Shown here piece after piece: positions 12,201-43,500 of a stretch of DNA of 64,000 nucleotides (positions within the stretch are counted from its first letter, which is position 1; each line of letters starts with the position of its first letter). A program made the translations under genes and the position numbers. The stretch is from an uncultured Paludibaculum sp. (GTDB lineage Bacteria > Acidobacteriota > Terriglobia > Bryobacterales > Bryobacteraceae), in the NCBI RefSeq assembly GCF_963665245.1, contig NZ_OY762267.1, positions 3,506,001 through 3,570,000 of the forward strand, read 5' to 3'. Below the pieces are notes generated by a model. The model was given only the letters and a program-made list of their open reading frames with translations. It was not told the origin of the DNA and made no database searches.

Positions 12201-12765
12201 GGAGATCGAAGCGCTGGAGAGCCGTTATCCGGGACTTGAAGACATCCTACCGTTGTCGCCGCTGCAGCAGGGTCTGCTGTTCCACGCGCAGTACGACACC
12301 GAAGGACCGGACGTGTACATGGTCCAGATGGTGCTCGGGCTGGACGGCGCGTTGAGCGAGACGTCCCTCCGCAACGCGGCGCGCACACTCATGCGAAATC
12401 ACCCGATCCTTCGCACCAGCTTCGTGAATGAGGACCTTCCGGAGCCCGTGCAAATCGTGCTCGCGGATATCGCAATCGACTGGCAGGCCGTGGATCTCCG
12501 CGGTCTCGGCCCAGAAGAACAGGAGCAGCGAATGGCCAGCATACTGGCGGCGGAAAGCGAGCGAAGGTTCCAACTGGACCGCCCACCCCTGCTCCGTTTT
12601 CTGCTGATCCAGCTCAGCGCCGAGCGGCACCAACTCGCCATCACCAATCACCACATCCTGATGGATGGGTGGTCCACGCCGCTGTTGGTTGATGAATTGT
12701 TGTCGCTGTACTCCGAACGAACCAGCGTAGCCGGAGCCGGACGGCGCACCAGAGGCGAGGCGTGA
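1..12765 (+). CDS. Giant nonribosomal peptide synthetase NRPS-1, 5' partial
   Basis: The frame is open from base 1, so the gene starts upstream; the visible part is 4254 residues. Approximate order from the first codon: E tail 1-80, C1 96-523, A1 538-1036, PCP1 1044-1115, E1 1127-1540, C2 1562-1990, A2 2004-2503, PCP2 2511-2582, C3 2596-3043, A3 3058-3550, PCP3 3558-3629, E3 3641-4055, then the N-terminal half of C4. C domains after an E have the ILPLSPLQQGLLFHA entry and HHxxxDGWS (DCL-like); C3 after a PCP has PLSFAQRRLWFLSRLEG (LCL-like). A domains show YTSGSTG, YGPTE, YRTGDL and NGKLDRKALP; PCP1 and PCP3 read GGDSI and PCP2 reads GGDSL. The protein ends in 12 or so out-of-family residues just after HHILMDGWS of C4, which indicates a frame change rather than a natural end. 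It acts in the cytoplasm as the earlier part of the assembly line continued by the gene at 12770. Confidence 0.95.
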   Translation, partial: GDENVLGGAVDAEMPMWHAVEVNALTIDSPEGPRLKAIWRWAPALVTEEQVRAIAEGWFAELEAIAFDAAISGRTPSDVPLVRLSQGEIEALESRYPGLEDILPLSPLQQGLLFHAQYDTEGPDVYMVQMVFELDGAVDEQTLEAAARVLVKRHASLRAAFVQEGVQVIDGAAELPWRVVDLRGTDEHDYRELLRADREQRFDVTKAPLMRVTLVRIEEERWRLVLTNHHLLMDGWSVPVLLQELLALYATQGDERSLRRVTPYREYLRWIAAQDEQAGREAWKAALSGLEEGTCIAAANTTPREPERVTADVPEWLAEALSKEARAHGLTLNTVVQGAWGILLSNLTAREEVVFGVTVAGRPPEVAGIETMVGLFINTVPLRMRVSGDERLIDLLQRVQERQSRLMAHQHMLLAETQRLAGVGELFDTLVVFENYPVDREALSESAAGLRIRSAEGRDASHYAMTLVVAPGRTLRVRLDYRPEVCAREEAEHLLARLMRLLEAAGRDLQQRVGRIGLLSEEERRQVLQDWNGTERELPAGTVADLFEEQAQRTPEAIAVASGGRRVTYSELNEKANQLAHYLRRRGVGPEVRVGVSLERGIEMIVALLGILKAGGAYVPLAPEYPVERVEFMAEDARITVLVSEQELAERLPLEAGRVIRLDSEWGRGADESRENPERRAVVDNLAYVMYTSGSTGAPKGTMVSHRAIVRLALRTEYVQLQPTDAIAQAANASFDAATFEIWGALLNGARVVVIDKHTALSPVDLERKLKAEGVTTLFLTTALFNQIAREAPGAFERLRYVLFGGEAVDPQWPKAVLEGAAPGQLEHVYGPTETTTFATWHAFEEVAADERTIPIGRPIANTQAYVLDGHLQPAPIGVAGELYLAGPGLARGYLKRPGLTAERFVANPYGAPGARMYRTGDLAKWRADGAIEYLGRTDQQIKIRGFRVELGEIEAVLLKDPEVVQAVVVAREDEPGQKRLVGYVTPVDVDTASLRQRLAQTLPEYMVPAAIVTMEALPLTPNGKLDRKALPAPEFRPIEWRAPRTPQEEVLCSLFAETLRLEKVGLDDNFFHLGGDSISSMQLVSRARKAGWVITPRDVFQHQTVEALAAVARSVVVETAEQDVATGEAALTAIMRYVIERGGPMGRFSQSMVFPVRPGIEERHLVVALQAVLDHHDALRMRLRGERLEIVEAGSVRAESCLHRSEAEARLDPEAGVMLQAVWFDAGEEAAGRLQVMIHHLAVDGVSWRILGPDLQSAWEAAAAGQPIELGAKGTSFRRWAERLEEEGRSERRVRELPLWTGMLSAPSPRIAKGDLDPTRDTAATAGHLSLTLDPRITAPLLSSVPAAFHGRVNDVLLSALALAAGRDRALLVDVEGHGREEIFEGVDLSRTVGWFTSLYPVRLDIAGLDRGRAVKSVKEQLRAIPDGGIGYGLLRYLNDDTRAKLSQLQQPEIAFNYLGRFEGSGDENVLGGAVDAEMPMWHAVEVNALTIDSPEGPRLKAIWRWAPALVTEEQVRAIAEGWFAELEAIAFDAAISGRTPSDVPLVRLSQGEIEALESRYPGLEDILPLSPLQQGLLFHAQYDTEGPDVYMVQMVFELDGAVDEQTLEAAARVLVKRHASLRAAFVQEGVQVIDGAAELPWRVVDLRGTDEHDYRELLRADREQRFDVTKAPLMRVTLVRIEEERWRLVLTNHHLLMDGWSVPVLLQELLALYATQGDERSLRRVTPYREYLRWIAAQDEQAGREAWKAALSGLEEGTCIAAANTTPREPERVTADVPEWLAEALSKEARAHGLTLNTVVQGAWGILLSNLTAREEVVFGVTVAGRPPEVAGIETMVGLFINTVPLRMRVSGDERLIDLLQRVQERQSRLMAHQHMLLAETQRLAGVGELFDTLVVFENYPVDREALSESAAGLRIRSAEGRDASHYAMTLVVAPGRTLRVRLDYRPEVCAREEAEHLLARLMRLLEAAGRDLQQRVGRIGLLSEEERRQVLQDWNGTERELPAGTVADLFEEQAQRTPEAIAVASGGRRVTYRELNEKANQLAHYLRRRGVGPEVRVGVSLERGIEMIVALLGILKAGGAYVPLAPEYPVERVEFMAEDARITVLVSEQELAERLPLEAGRVIRLDSEWGRGADESRENPERRAVVDNLAYVMYTSGSTGAPKGTMVSHRAIVRLALRTEYVQLQPTDAIAQAANASFDAATFEIWGALLNGARVVVIDKHTALSPVDLERKLKAEGVTTLFLTTALFNQIAREAPGAFERLRYVLFGGEAVDPQWPKAVLEGAAPGQLEHVYGPTETTTFATWHAFEEVAADERTIPIGRPIANTQAYVLDGHLQPAPIGVAGELYLAGPGLARGYLKRPGLTAERFVANPYGAPGARMYRTGDLAKWRADGAIEYLGRTDQQIKIRGFRVELGEIEAVLLKDPEVVQAVVVAREDEPGQKRLVGYVTPVDVDTASLRQRLAQTLPEYMVPAAIVTMEALPLTPNGKLDRKALPAPEFRPIEWRAPRTPQEEILCSLFAETLGVLQVGLDDHFFDLGGDSLLGARLIGRIRTTLNVDLSIRDLFEAPTVGGISEAIQGKVAARPRVRVMERPSELPLSFAQRRLWFLSRLEGTSATYNLPLTLRLRGLLDRNALELAIGDLVERHESLRTIFPEHAGVPRQLILDTSRARPSVRIAAISEAEVTGRLLEAARQGFDIGSEIPIRAHLFILGPNEHFLLILLQHIAGDGWSLGPLAADLARAYSARVRGKAPEFVPLPVQYADYTLWQQQVLGDENDPDSPIAKQLAFWKNALEGLPEQLNLPSDRPRPAVSSYRGDTVNVSIGARLHRALSALASEAQASLFMVMQAAIAALLSRLGGGVDTAIGSPIAGRGDSALENLVGFFVNTLVLRTDVSGDPSFRELLRRVRTTDLNAYAHQDLPFERLVEELNPSRSLSQHPLFQVLLAFQNSSRANFNLMDVEAIPQAVDTAVSKFDLSFSLSERRTSHAMPDGIAGHIEFSVDLFNRETVEALAQRLVRLLEAVVRNPEQRIGCIDLLSADERRQVLDEWNRTEHAVPETTLAEMLSAQALRTPDAAAVVFAGRSVSYRELHERANRLAHGLISRGIGCEDVVAVALPRSVEMMVALLGILKAGAAYLPVDPEYPAERLRFMMEDARPALAITNRALADRFVEAKVLELDAIETEQALNACSAEEPTSALRPDNTAYVIYTSGSTGTPKGTAIEHRSAAAFLHWAKEAFGEDERAATLCSTSICFDLSIFELYLPLSFGGTVYLAGNALELAQLSRREEVTLVNTVPSAMAELVRGGGLPASVRTVNLAGEALRQSLAQQIYERGHVERVVNLYGPTEYTTYTTYAVAERHGEGMTPIGRPIWNTRVYVLDESLQPVPVGVAGELYIEGIGLARGYLKRPGLTAERFVANPYGAPGARMYRTGDLAKWRADGAIEYLGRTDQQIKIRGFRVELGEIEAVLLKDPEVVQAVVVAREDEPGQKRLVGYVTPVDVDTASLRQRLAQTLPEYMVPAAIVTMEALPLTPNGKLDRKALPAPEFRPIEWRAPRTPQEEVLCSLFAETLRLEKVGLDDNFFHLGGDSISSMQLVSRARKAGWVITPRDVFQHQTVEALAAVARSVVVETAEQDVATGEAALTAIMRYVIERGGPMGRFSQSMVFPVRPGIEERHLVVALQAVLDHHDALRMRLRGERLEIVEAGSVRAESCLHRSEAEARLDPEAGVMLQAVWFDAGEEAAGRLQVMIHHLAVDGVSWRILGPDLQSAWEAAAAGQPIELGAKGTSFRRWAERLEEEGRSERRVRELPLWTGMLSAPSPRIAKGDLDPTRDTAATAGHLSLTLDPRITAPLLSSVPAAFHGRVNDVLLSALALAAGRDRALLVDVEGHGREEIFEGVDLSRTVGWFTSLYPVRLDIAGLDRGRAVKSVKEQLRAIPDGGIGYGLLRYLNDDTRAKLSQLQQPEIAFNYLGRFEGSGDENVLGGAVDAEMPMWHAVEVNALTIDSPEGPRLKAIWRWAPALVTEEQVRAIAEGWFAELEAIAFDAAISGRTPSDVPLVRLSQGEIEALESRYPGLEDILPLSPLQQGLLFHAQYDTEGPDVYMVQMVLGLDGALSETSLRNAARTLMRNHPILRTSFVNEDLPEPVQIVLADIAIDWQAVDLRGLGPEEQEQRMASILAAESERRFQLDRPPLLRFLLIQLSAERHQLAITNHHILMDGWSTPLLVDELLSLYSERTSVAGAGRRTRGEA
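286..4683 (+). other. NRPS module 1: C(DCL)-A-PCP-E, predicted D-Val/Ile
   Basis: Pocket residues read by alignment to GrsA PheA positions 235, 236, 239, 278, 299, 301, 322, 330, 331 and 517 are D-A-F-F-L-G-V-T-F-K, which resembles branched aliphatic (Ile/Val) codes. The E domain has HHLAVDGVSWRI and FNYLG, so it looks active. C1 is of the type that accepts a D-configured donor, matching the E tail before it. The Val/Ile choice is uncertain. Confidence 0.65.
2668..4791 (+). repeat. A(C-term)-PCP-E-C(N-term) cassette, copy in module 1
   Basis: This 2.1 kb block appears nearly base-identical in module 1 (2668-4791), module 3 (10210-12333) and module 6 (22217-24340), mostly in module 8 (about 31041-33073, with a diverged patch near 31168-31218), and from mid-E in module 7 (about 27620-28750). 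It spans the end of the A domain, the PCP, the whole E and roughly the first 35 codons of the next C. Confidence 0.85.
4684..7745 (+). other. NRPS module 2: C(DCL)-A-PCP, predicted L-Val/Ile
   Basis: C2 and A2 look identical in nucleotide sequence to C1 and A1 apart from one base (A at 1708, C at 6106, Ser to Arg before the pocket), so the code is again D-A-F-F-L-G-V-T-F-K. Identity stops at 7545, just before the PCP, which is a GGDSL carrier of the kind that feeds an LCL condensation domain. There is no E domain, so the residue stays L. Confidence 0.65.
7786..12225 (+). other. NRPS module 3: C(LCL)-A-PCP-E, predicted D-Ala
   Basis: The pocket is D-L-F-N-N-A-L-T-Y-K, a well-known alanine code. 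C3 is LCL-type as expected after a module without E, but its core motif reads QHIAGDGWS (Gln at 8176-8178) instead of HHxxxDG; the second His, thought to be the catalytic one, is kept. A3 is a mosaic: bases 9034-9666 match A9 and bases from 10105 onward match A6 and A11. Confidence 0.75.
9034..9666 (+). repeat. 633-bp direct repeat shared with 34175-34807 (A-domain N-terminal core)
   Basis: Bases 9034-9666 (module 3) and 34175-34807 (module 9) appear identical (offset 25141). The match starts at the end of the C domain and stops right after the TSGSTG-xPKG motif, before the substrate-pocket subdomain, so one copy selects Ala and the other Asn. Confidence 0.85.
10105..12333 (+). repeat. A(C-term)-PCP-E-C(N-term) cassette, copy in module 3
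   Basis: Identity with module 6 starts at 10105 (22112 there), earlier than with module 1, and ends at 12333 where C4 takes its own sequence. The longer match to module 6 than to module 1 shows that several exchange events are layered here. Confidence 0.8.
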
Positions 12766-12769
12766 GCCG
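12718..12769 (+). other. Frame break inside condensation domain C4
   Basis: Frame 1 is in family until LLSLYSER (about 12720) and then reads unrelated residues to the TGA at 12763. Frame 2 has a TAG at 12728 and then reads a normal linker into PYRNYLAW. A net change of one base (one extra or two missing) between about 12718 and 12763 would restore one continuous C domain. It could be a real mutation, programmed, or a sequencing error. Confidence 0.8.
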
Positions 12770-37577
<24,808 letters not shown>

Positions 37578-37579
<2 letters not shown>

Positions 37580-37583
37580 GAGG
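37578..37583 (+). promoter_or_regulatory. Shine-Dalgarno site of NRPS-3
   Basis: AGGAGG spans the end of the NRPS-2 TAG stop and sits five bases before the ATG at 37589. It decides the start of NRPS-3 and shows that NRPS-2 and NRPS-3 are co-transcribed. Confidence 0.8.
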
Positions 37584-37588
37584 ATTCG

Positions 37589-40500
37589 ATGACTATAGCA
37601 GCGCCGCTCCAAAGAGCGATTGAAGACATACTGCCGCTGTCGCCATTACAGCAGGGGCTTCTGTTTCATGCCCTATTCGATTCGGACGGCCCAGACGTTT
37701 ACACGGTTCAGATCGTCTTCCAACTGGAGGGTCGACTCTCGGAAGACAACCTGCGAGCGGCCATCGACACGCTCGTCCGACGACATGCCAATCTGCGCGC
37801 CAGCTTCCGTCACGAAGCCCTGAGTCAACCCGTGCAGGTCATTGCACGCCGGATCGCGGTACCCTGGAAACGCATCGACCTCTCCGGGCTACCGGCCGAA
37901 GAGGCAGGACGGCGCTTGTCCGAGTTTCTGGCGCAGGACCGCCGCCGGCGATTCGTGGTCAGCAAGCCGCCGCTGATGCGCTTCACGCTCATCCGGCTTA
38001 CGCCGGAGAAGCACAGCCTCGCCTTCACGCACCATCACATCCTCATCGACGGCTGGTCCACGCCCATCCTCATGCGCGAGTTGCTCACGCTCTACGCGCG
38101 GAAAGGCGATGACGCGGGGCTCCCCCGGCCGGTCCCCTATCGCGACTACCTGGCCTGGCTCAGCCGGCAGGATCAGGCGGCGGCGCGCGCGGCCTGGACT
38201 GCCGCCCTGCGCGGCGTTGAGGAACCCACGCGCCTTGCGCCTGCCGCCAACGGCGCCATCCGCAGCTTCCCGGAGCGCGTCACCATCGATCTGCCGCCGA
38301 CCCTGACGGCCGCGCTCACCCGGCAGGCCAGAGCGCACGGTCTGACGCTTAACACGCTCGTCCAAGGCGCCTGGGGCGTCCTTCTCGGCCGTTTGACCGG
38401 CCGCGACGACGTCGTCTTCGGGGTCACCGTAGCGGGAAGGCCGCCGGAGATCCGTGGCATCGAATCGATGATCGGTCTGTTCATCAACACGCTCCCTCTC
38501 CGTGTGCGCTGGAGCAGCAGTGATCGGCTATCCGACCTGTTCGCCCGCGTCCAGGACGCGCAGACCGTTCTTCTGTCGTATCAGTACGCCAGTCTGTCCG
38601 ACGTGCAGCGGACCGCGGGGGTCGGCGAGTTATTCGACACGCTCGTCATCTTCGAGAACTATCTGGTGGAAGGTTCGGGATCCAGAGCAGCGTGCAACAA
38701 CGACCTACAGGTGAGAAGCTTCGGCGAGAGCGACGCCACCCATTACCCGCTGACGCTGCTGGCCGCACCCGGCAAGCGGTTGCATCTGCGTCTGGTATAT
38801 CGGCCGGATGTCTTTAACGCGCCAGAAGTGCGCCAGATTCTGACGTACCTCGTCCGCCTGCTGGAATCCATCGCCGTCGGCCTAGATCGACCGGTGGCCT
38901 CGCTCAGCCTACTGAGCGACGCCGAACGATCCGAAACGCTGGAAGCCTGGAATGCGACGGGCCGGGCGCTCGAACCGACGGTCTGGCCGGAGCTATTCGA
39001 ACGTCAGGTGGAACAGACGCCGGACGCTGTCGCCCTCGTGTTCGAGGACACCCGACTGACCTACAGCGAACTGAACGAGCAGGCGAACCGAATCGCCCAT
39101 CTGTTGCTGGCCAAAGGCATCGGACCAGAGGACATCGTCGCCGTTGCGCTGCCCCGATCGGTCGAGTTGGTCGAGTGCCTGCTCGGCATTCTGAAGGCGG
39201 GCGCCGCGTACCTGCCGCTGGACCGCGACTACCCTGGCGAGCGCCTGCGCCTCATGCTGGAGGACGCCTGTCCCGCTGCGGTCCTCGCCAACAGCGATAT
39301 CACGGCCCACCTGCCCAGAAACGTGGGCCGGCTGGTGCTCGATCACCCAGAGATTATCGACGCGCTGCCGTACTCCGCCAACCGGCAGGTACCCCGGAGC
39401 ACCGCGCTGGTGATCCTCGAGCATCCGGATACCGTCAGCGTTCTTGCGGATTGCCCCACGCATAATCCGTCCGACCTCGATCGCCGCGCCGCACTTCGTC
39501 CGGAGCACCCGGCGTACGTCATCTACACTTCCGGTTCGACCGGTCAGCCGAAGGGCGTGGTGGTGCATCACGCCGGCCTGGTGAACCGGCTGAAGTGGAT
39601 GCAGAACGAGTACGGCCTGACCGCCGTCGATCGTGTGCTGCAGAAGACCCCGTCCGGCTTCGACGTCTCCGTTTGGGAATTCTTCTGGCCACTGTCCGTG
39701 GGCGCGGCGCTGGTCGTGGCGAAGCCGGGAGGGCACCGCGACCCCGCGTATCTGATCGACCTGATCGACCGCGAGAACGTTACCACCATCCACTTCGTGC
39801 CCTCCATGCTGCGCGTGTTCTTGCAGGAGACTGCACCGAAGACGTGCGAGAGTCTTCGTCGCGTCATCTGCAGCGGCGAGGCCTTGCCTGGCGACGTGCA
39901 GGCCGAGTTCTTCGGCAAGCTGACCTCGGACCTGCATAACCTCTATGGGCCGACTGAGGCTACGGTGGATGTTACGTACTGGGCCTGCCGGCGGGAGGAT
40001 GGCGCCACAAGCGTGCCGATCGGCCGACCCATCTGGAACACGCAGGTCTATGTGCTCGACGGCAATCTGCAGCCGGCGCCCGTCGGCGTTGCAGGCGAGC
40101 TGTATCTGGCCGGAGTGGGCTTGGCGCGTGGCTATCTGAAACGTCCGGGCCTCACGACCGAGCGCTTCGTCGCCAACCCGTACGGTGGGCCGGGAGCGCG
40201 CATGTACCGAACGGGCGACCTCGTACGATGGCGCGCCGACGGAGCGCTCGAGTATCTGGGTCGAACAGATCATCAGGTCAAGATCCGGGGCTTCCGTGTC
40301 GAGTTGGGCGAGATTGAAGCGGAGTTGCTCAAGCAGCCGGGCGTCCGGCAAGCTGCAGTCATCGCGCGCGAGGATGAGCCTGGGCAGAAGCGGCTGGCGG
40401 CCTACGTCGTGCCTGGCGACGGATACAACCTCGAATCCGTTTCCCTTCGACAAGCGCTTAGTGCGACGCTCCCCGACTTCATGGTTCCTTCGGCGTTTGT

Positions 40501-43500
40501 GCCCATGGAAACCCTGCCGCTGACGCCCAACGGCAAGCTCGATCGCAAGATCCTTCCGATTCCCGAGTTGACGGGTGCAGAATTGCGTGCCCCGCGAAAT
40601 CCCGAAGAGGAGATCCTGTGTACGATCTTTGCCGAAATCCTGGGCCTTCCGGGCGTCGGCATGGACGATCACTTCTTCGACCTTGGTGGCGACTCGCTCC
40701 TGGGCGCCCGCCTCACCGGCCGGATCCGCGCAACGCTAAACGTCAGCCTGTCCGTTCGCGACCTGTTCGAGTCTCCGACGGTCGCGCAACTGGCCGAGCG
40801 GTTGCGGAACCCGCAGGCGCCGCGGCCGCCGCTGCAGGCACGGGAGCGGCCCAGCAAACTGCCGCTCTCCTTTGCGCAGCAGCGCCTGTGGTTCTTGAAC
40901 AGGCTGGAAGCACACAGCACGGCGTACAATATCCCTCTGGCTCTGGGCCTGAAAGGGCAGTTGGATCGCGCCGCGCTGGAGACGGCACTGGCCGACGTCG
41001 TGGCGCGGCATGAAGCCCTGCGCACCGTCTTTCCCGACGATCTCGGAGTCCCACGGCAGCAGATCGTCGAGCCTGCGCAGGCGCGGCCCGTGCTGCACGC
41101 CACCCGGACTACCCAGGCGGATTTGGAAGCTGAACTCACACTCGCCTCGCGCGTCGGCTTCGACATCGGCCGCGAGATTCCGATTCGCGCGCACCTGTAC
41201 GTTCTCGGGCCCGACGACCACGTCCTGCTCTTGTTGCTGCATCACATCGCGGGTGACGGATGGTCGTTAGGGCCGCTAACCGCCGATCTGGCGCGAGCCT
41301 ACGCCGCGCGCAGGCGAGGCATTGAGCCGCAGTTGCCGAAGCTGCCTGTCCAGTATGCGGACTACACGCTCTGGCAGCGCGAAGCCATGGGAGAGGAAAG
41401 CGATCCTGAGAGCGCCGTCGGACGCCAGTTGGCCTTCTGGACAACGACGCTACAGGACCTGCCCGAGCAACTGCTGTTGCCCGCCGACCGGCCGCGGCCC
41501 GCTGTCGCCAGCTATCGTGGTGACGCGGCGCCGTTCCGCATCGACGCGGAACTGCACGCCGTGCTGGTCAAACTTTCTCGCGAGAGCCAGGCCAGCCTGT
41601 TCATGGTGATGCAGGCCGCCGTCGCGGCGCTGTTGACGCGGCTCGGTGCCGGGGCCGACATCTCCATCGGTAGTCCCGTCGCGGGCCGCACCGACAACGT
41701 TCTCGAAGCAGCGATCGGGTTCTTCGTCAACACGCTGGTGCTGCGCACCGATACGTCCGGCAACCCGAGCTTCCGCGAACTGTTGTCGCGGGTGCGCGCC
41801 GCGGATCTGAACGCCTATGCCAACCAGGACCTGCCGTTCGAACGCATCGTGGAGGCCCTGAATCCATCGCGCTCGCTGTCGCGCCATCCGCTGTTCCAGG
41901 TCATGCTGGCCTTCCAGAAGGCACCCTACGGCACGCTGAGAATGCCCGGACTGAAGACGACCGTGCAGCGAGTGCCTCTCGGCGTATCCGAGTTCGATCT
42001 GACCTTCCGCATGAGCGACTACCGACTGGCCAACGGGGCTCCCGGTGGAATGGAGGGCTACCTCGAATTCAGCACGGACCTGTTCGACCGCGCGACGGCC
42101 GAGCGGATCGTCGGAGGGCTGGTGCGACTGCTGCAGGCCGTGGCGGCGAATCCGGAGCAGCGGCTTGGCGGGATCAAGGTGATGGCGGACGAGGAGTTGC
42201 GCAACTTCCTAAAGTGGAACGATACGCGGCACGAGGTTCCGCGAGCCTTGGTCCACGAGCTGTTCGAGCGTCAGGTGGAAAGGACCCCGTCGGCCACCGC
42301 GGTGGTGTTCGAAGGCATCCGGTTGAGCTATGCGGAACTGAACCAGCGCTGCAACCGACTGGCGCGCTTGCTGCTGGCGAAAGGCGTCAGGCCAGGCGAC
42401 GTAGTGGCAATGGCGGCGCCGAGGTCGGTGGAGATGATGGTGGCGCTGATTGGGATTCTGAAAGCTGGCGCGGCATACCTGCCAGTCGACCCCGAGTATC
42501 CGCCGGAGCGGTTGAGCTTGATGCTGGCCGATGCCGAACCGGCAGCCGTGATCGCGACGGCGTCGGTGGCGTCGAGCCTGCCGCCGGATACGGCAGTGCT
42601 GGTGCTGGACGCGCCGGAAACGGTTACGGAACTCAGCCGATATGGAGCAGAGAATCTCACGGCAGCCGAGCGCGAGCTTCGTTCGGAGCATCCGGCATAC
42701 GTGATCTACACCTCCGGTTCGACGGGCCAGCCCAAGGGTGTGGTGGTGCAGCACACGGGTCTGGTGAACCGGCTGAAGTGGATGCAGCACGAGTACGGCC
42801 TGACAGCCGACGATCGGGTGCTGCAGAAGACGCCGTCGAGCTTCGACGTTTCGGTGTGGGAGTTCTTCTGGCCGCTGATCGAAGGCGCGGCGCTGGTCGT
42901 GGCGAGACCCGGTGGGCATCGCGAGGCGGGCTACCTAGTCGATTTGATCCGGCGCGAGGGAGTCACGACGCTGCATTTCGTGCCCTCGATGCTGCAGGCC
43001 TTCCTGCAGGAGCCCGGCGTGGAAATGTGCGACCGGTTGCGCAAGGTGATCTGCAGTGGCGAGGCGCTGCCTAGCGAAGTGCAGGCCGAGTTCTTCCGGA
43101 AGTTGAATGCGGGACTGCACAATCTCTATGGCCCGACGGAAGCGACGGTGGACGTGACCTACTGGGCCTGCCGACAAGAGGACGGTAGCAGCAGCGTGCC
43201 GATTGGCCGTCCGATCTGGAATACGCGGGTGTACGTGCTGGACGAGAGTCTGCAACCGGTACCGGTGGGCGTCGCGGGCGAGCTGTATATCGAGGGGATT
43301 GGGCTGGCGCGCGGATACCTGAAGCGGCCCGGGCTGACGGCGGAACGCTTCGTGGCCAATCCGTACGGAGCGCCGGGCGCGCGGATGTATCGGACGGGCG
43401 ATCTGGCGAAGTGGCGCGCCGACGGAGCGATCGAGTATCTCGGACGCACGGATCAGCAGATCAAGATCCGCGGGTTCCGTGTGGAGTTGGGCGAGATTGA

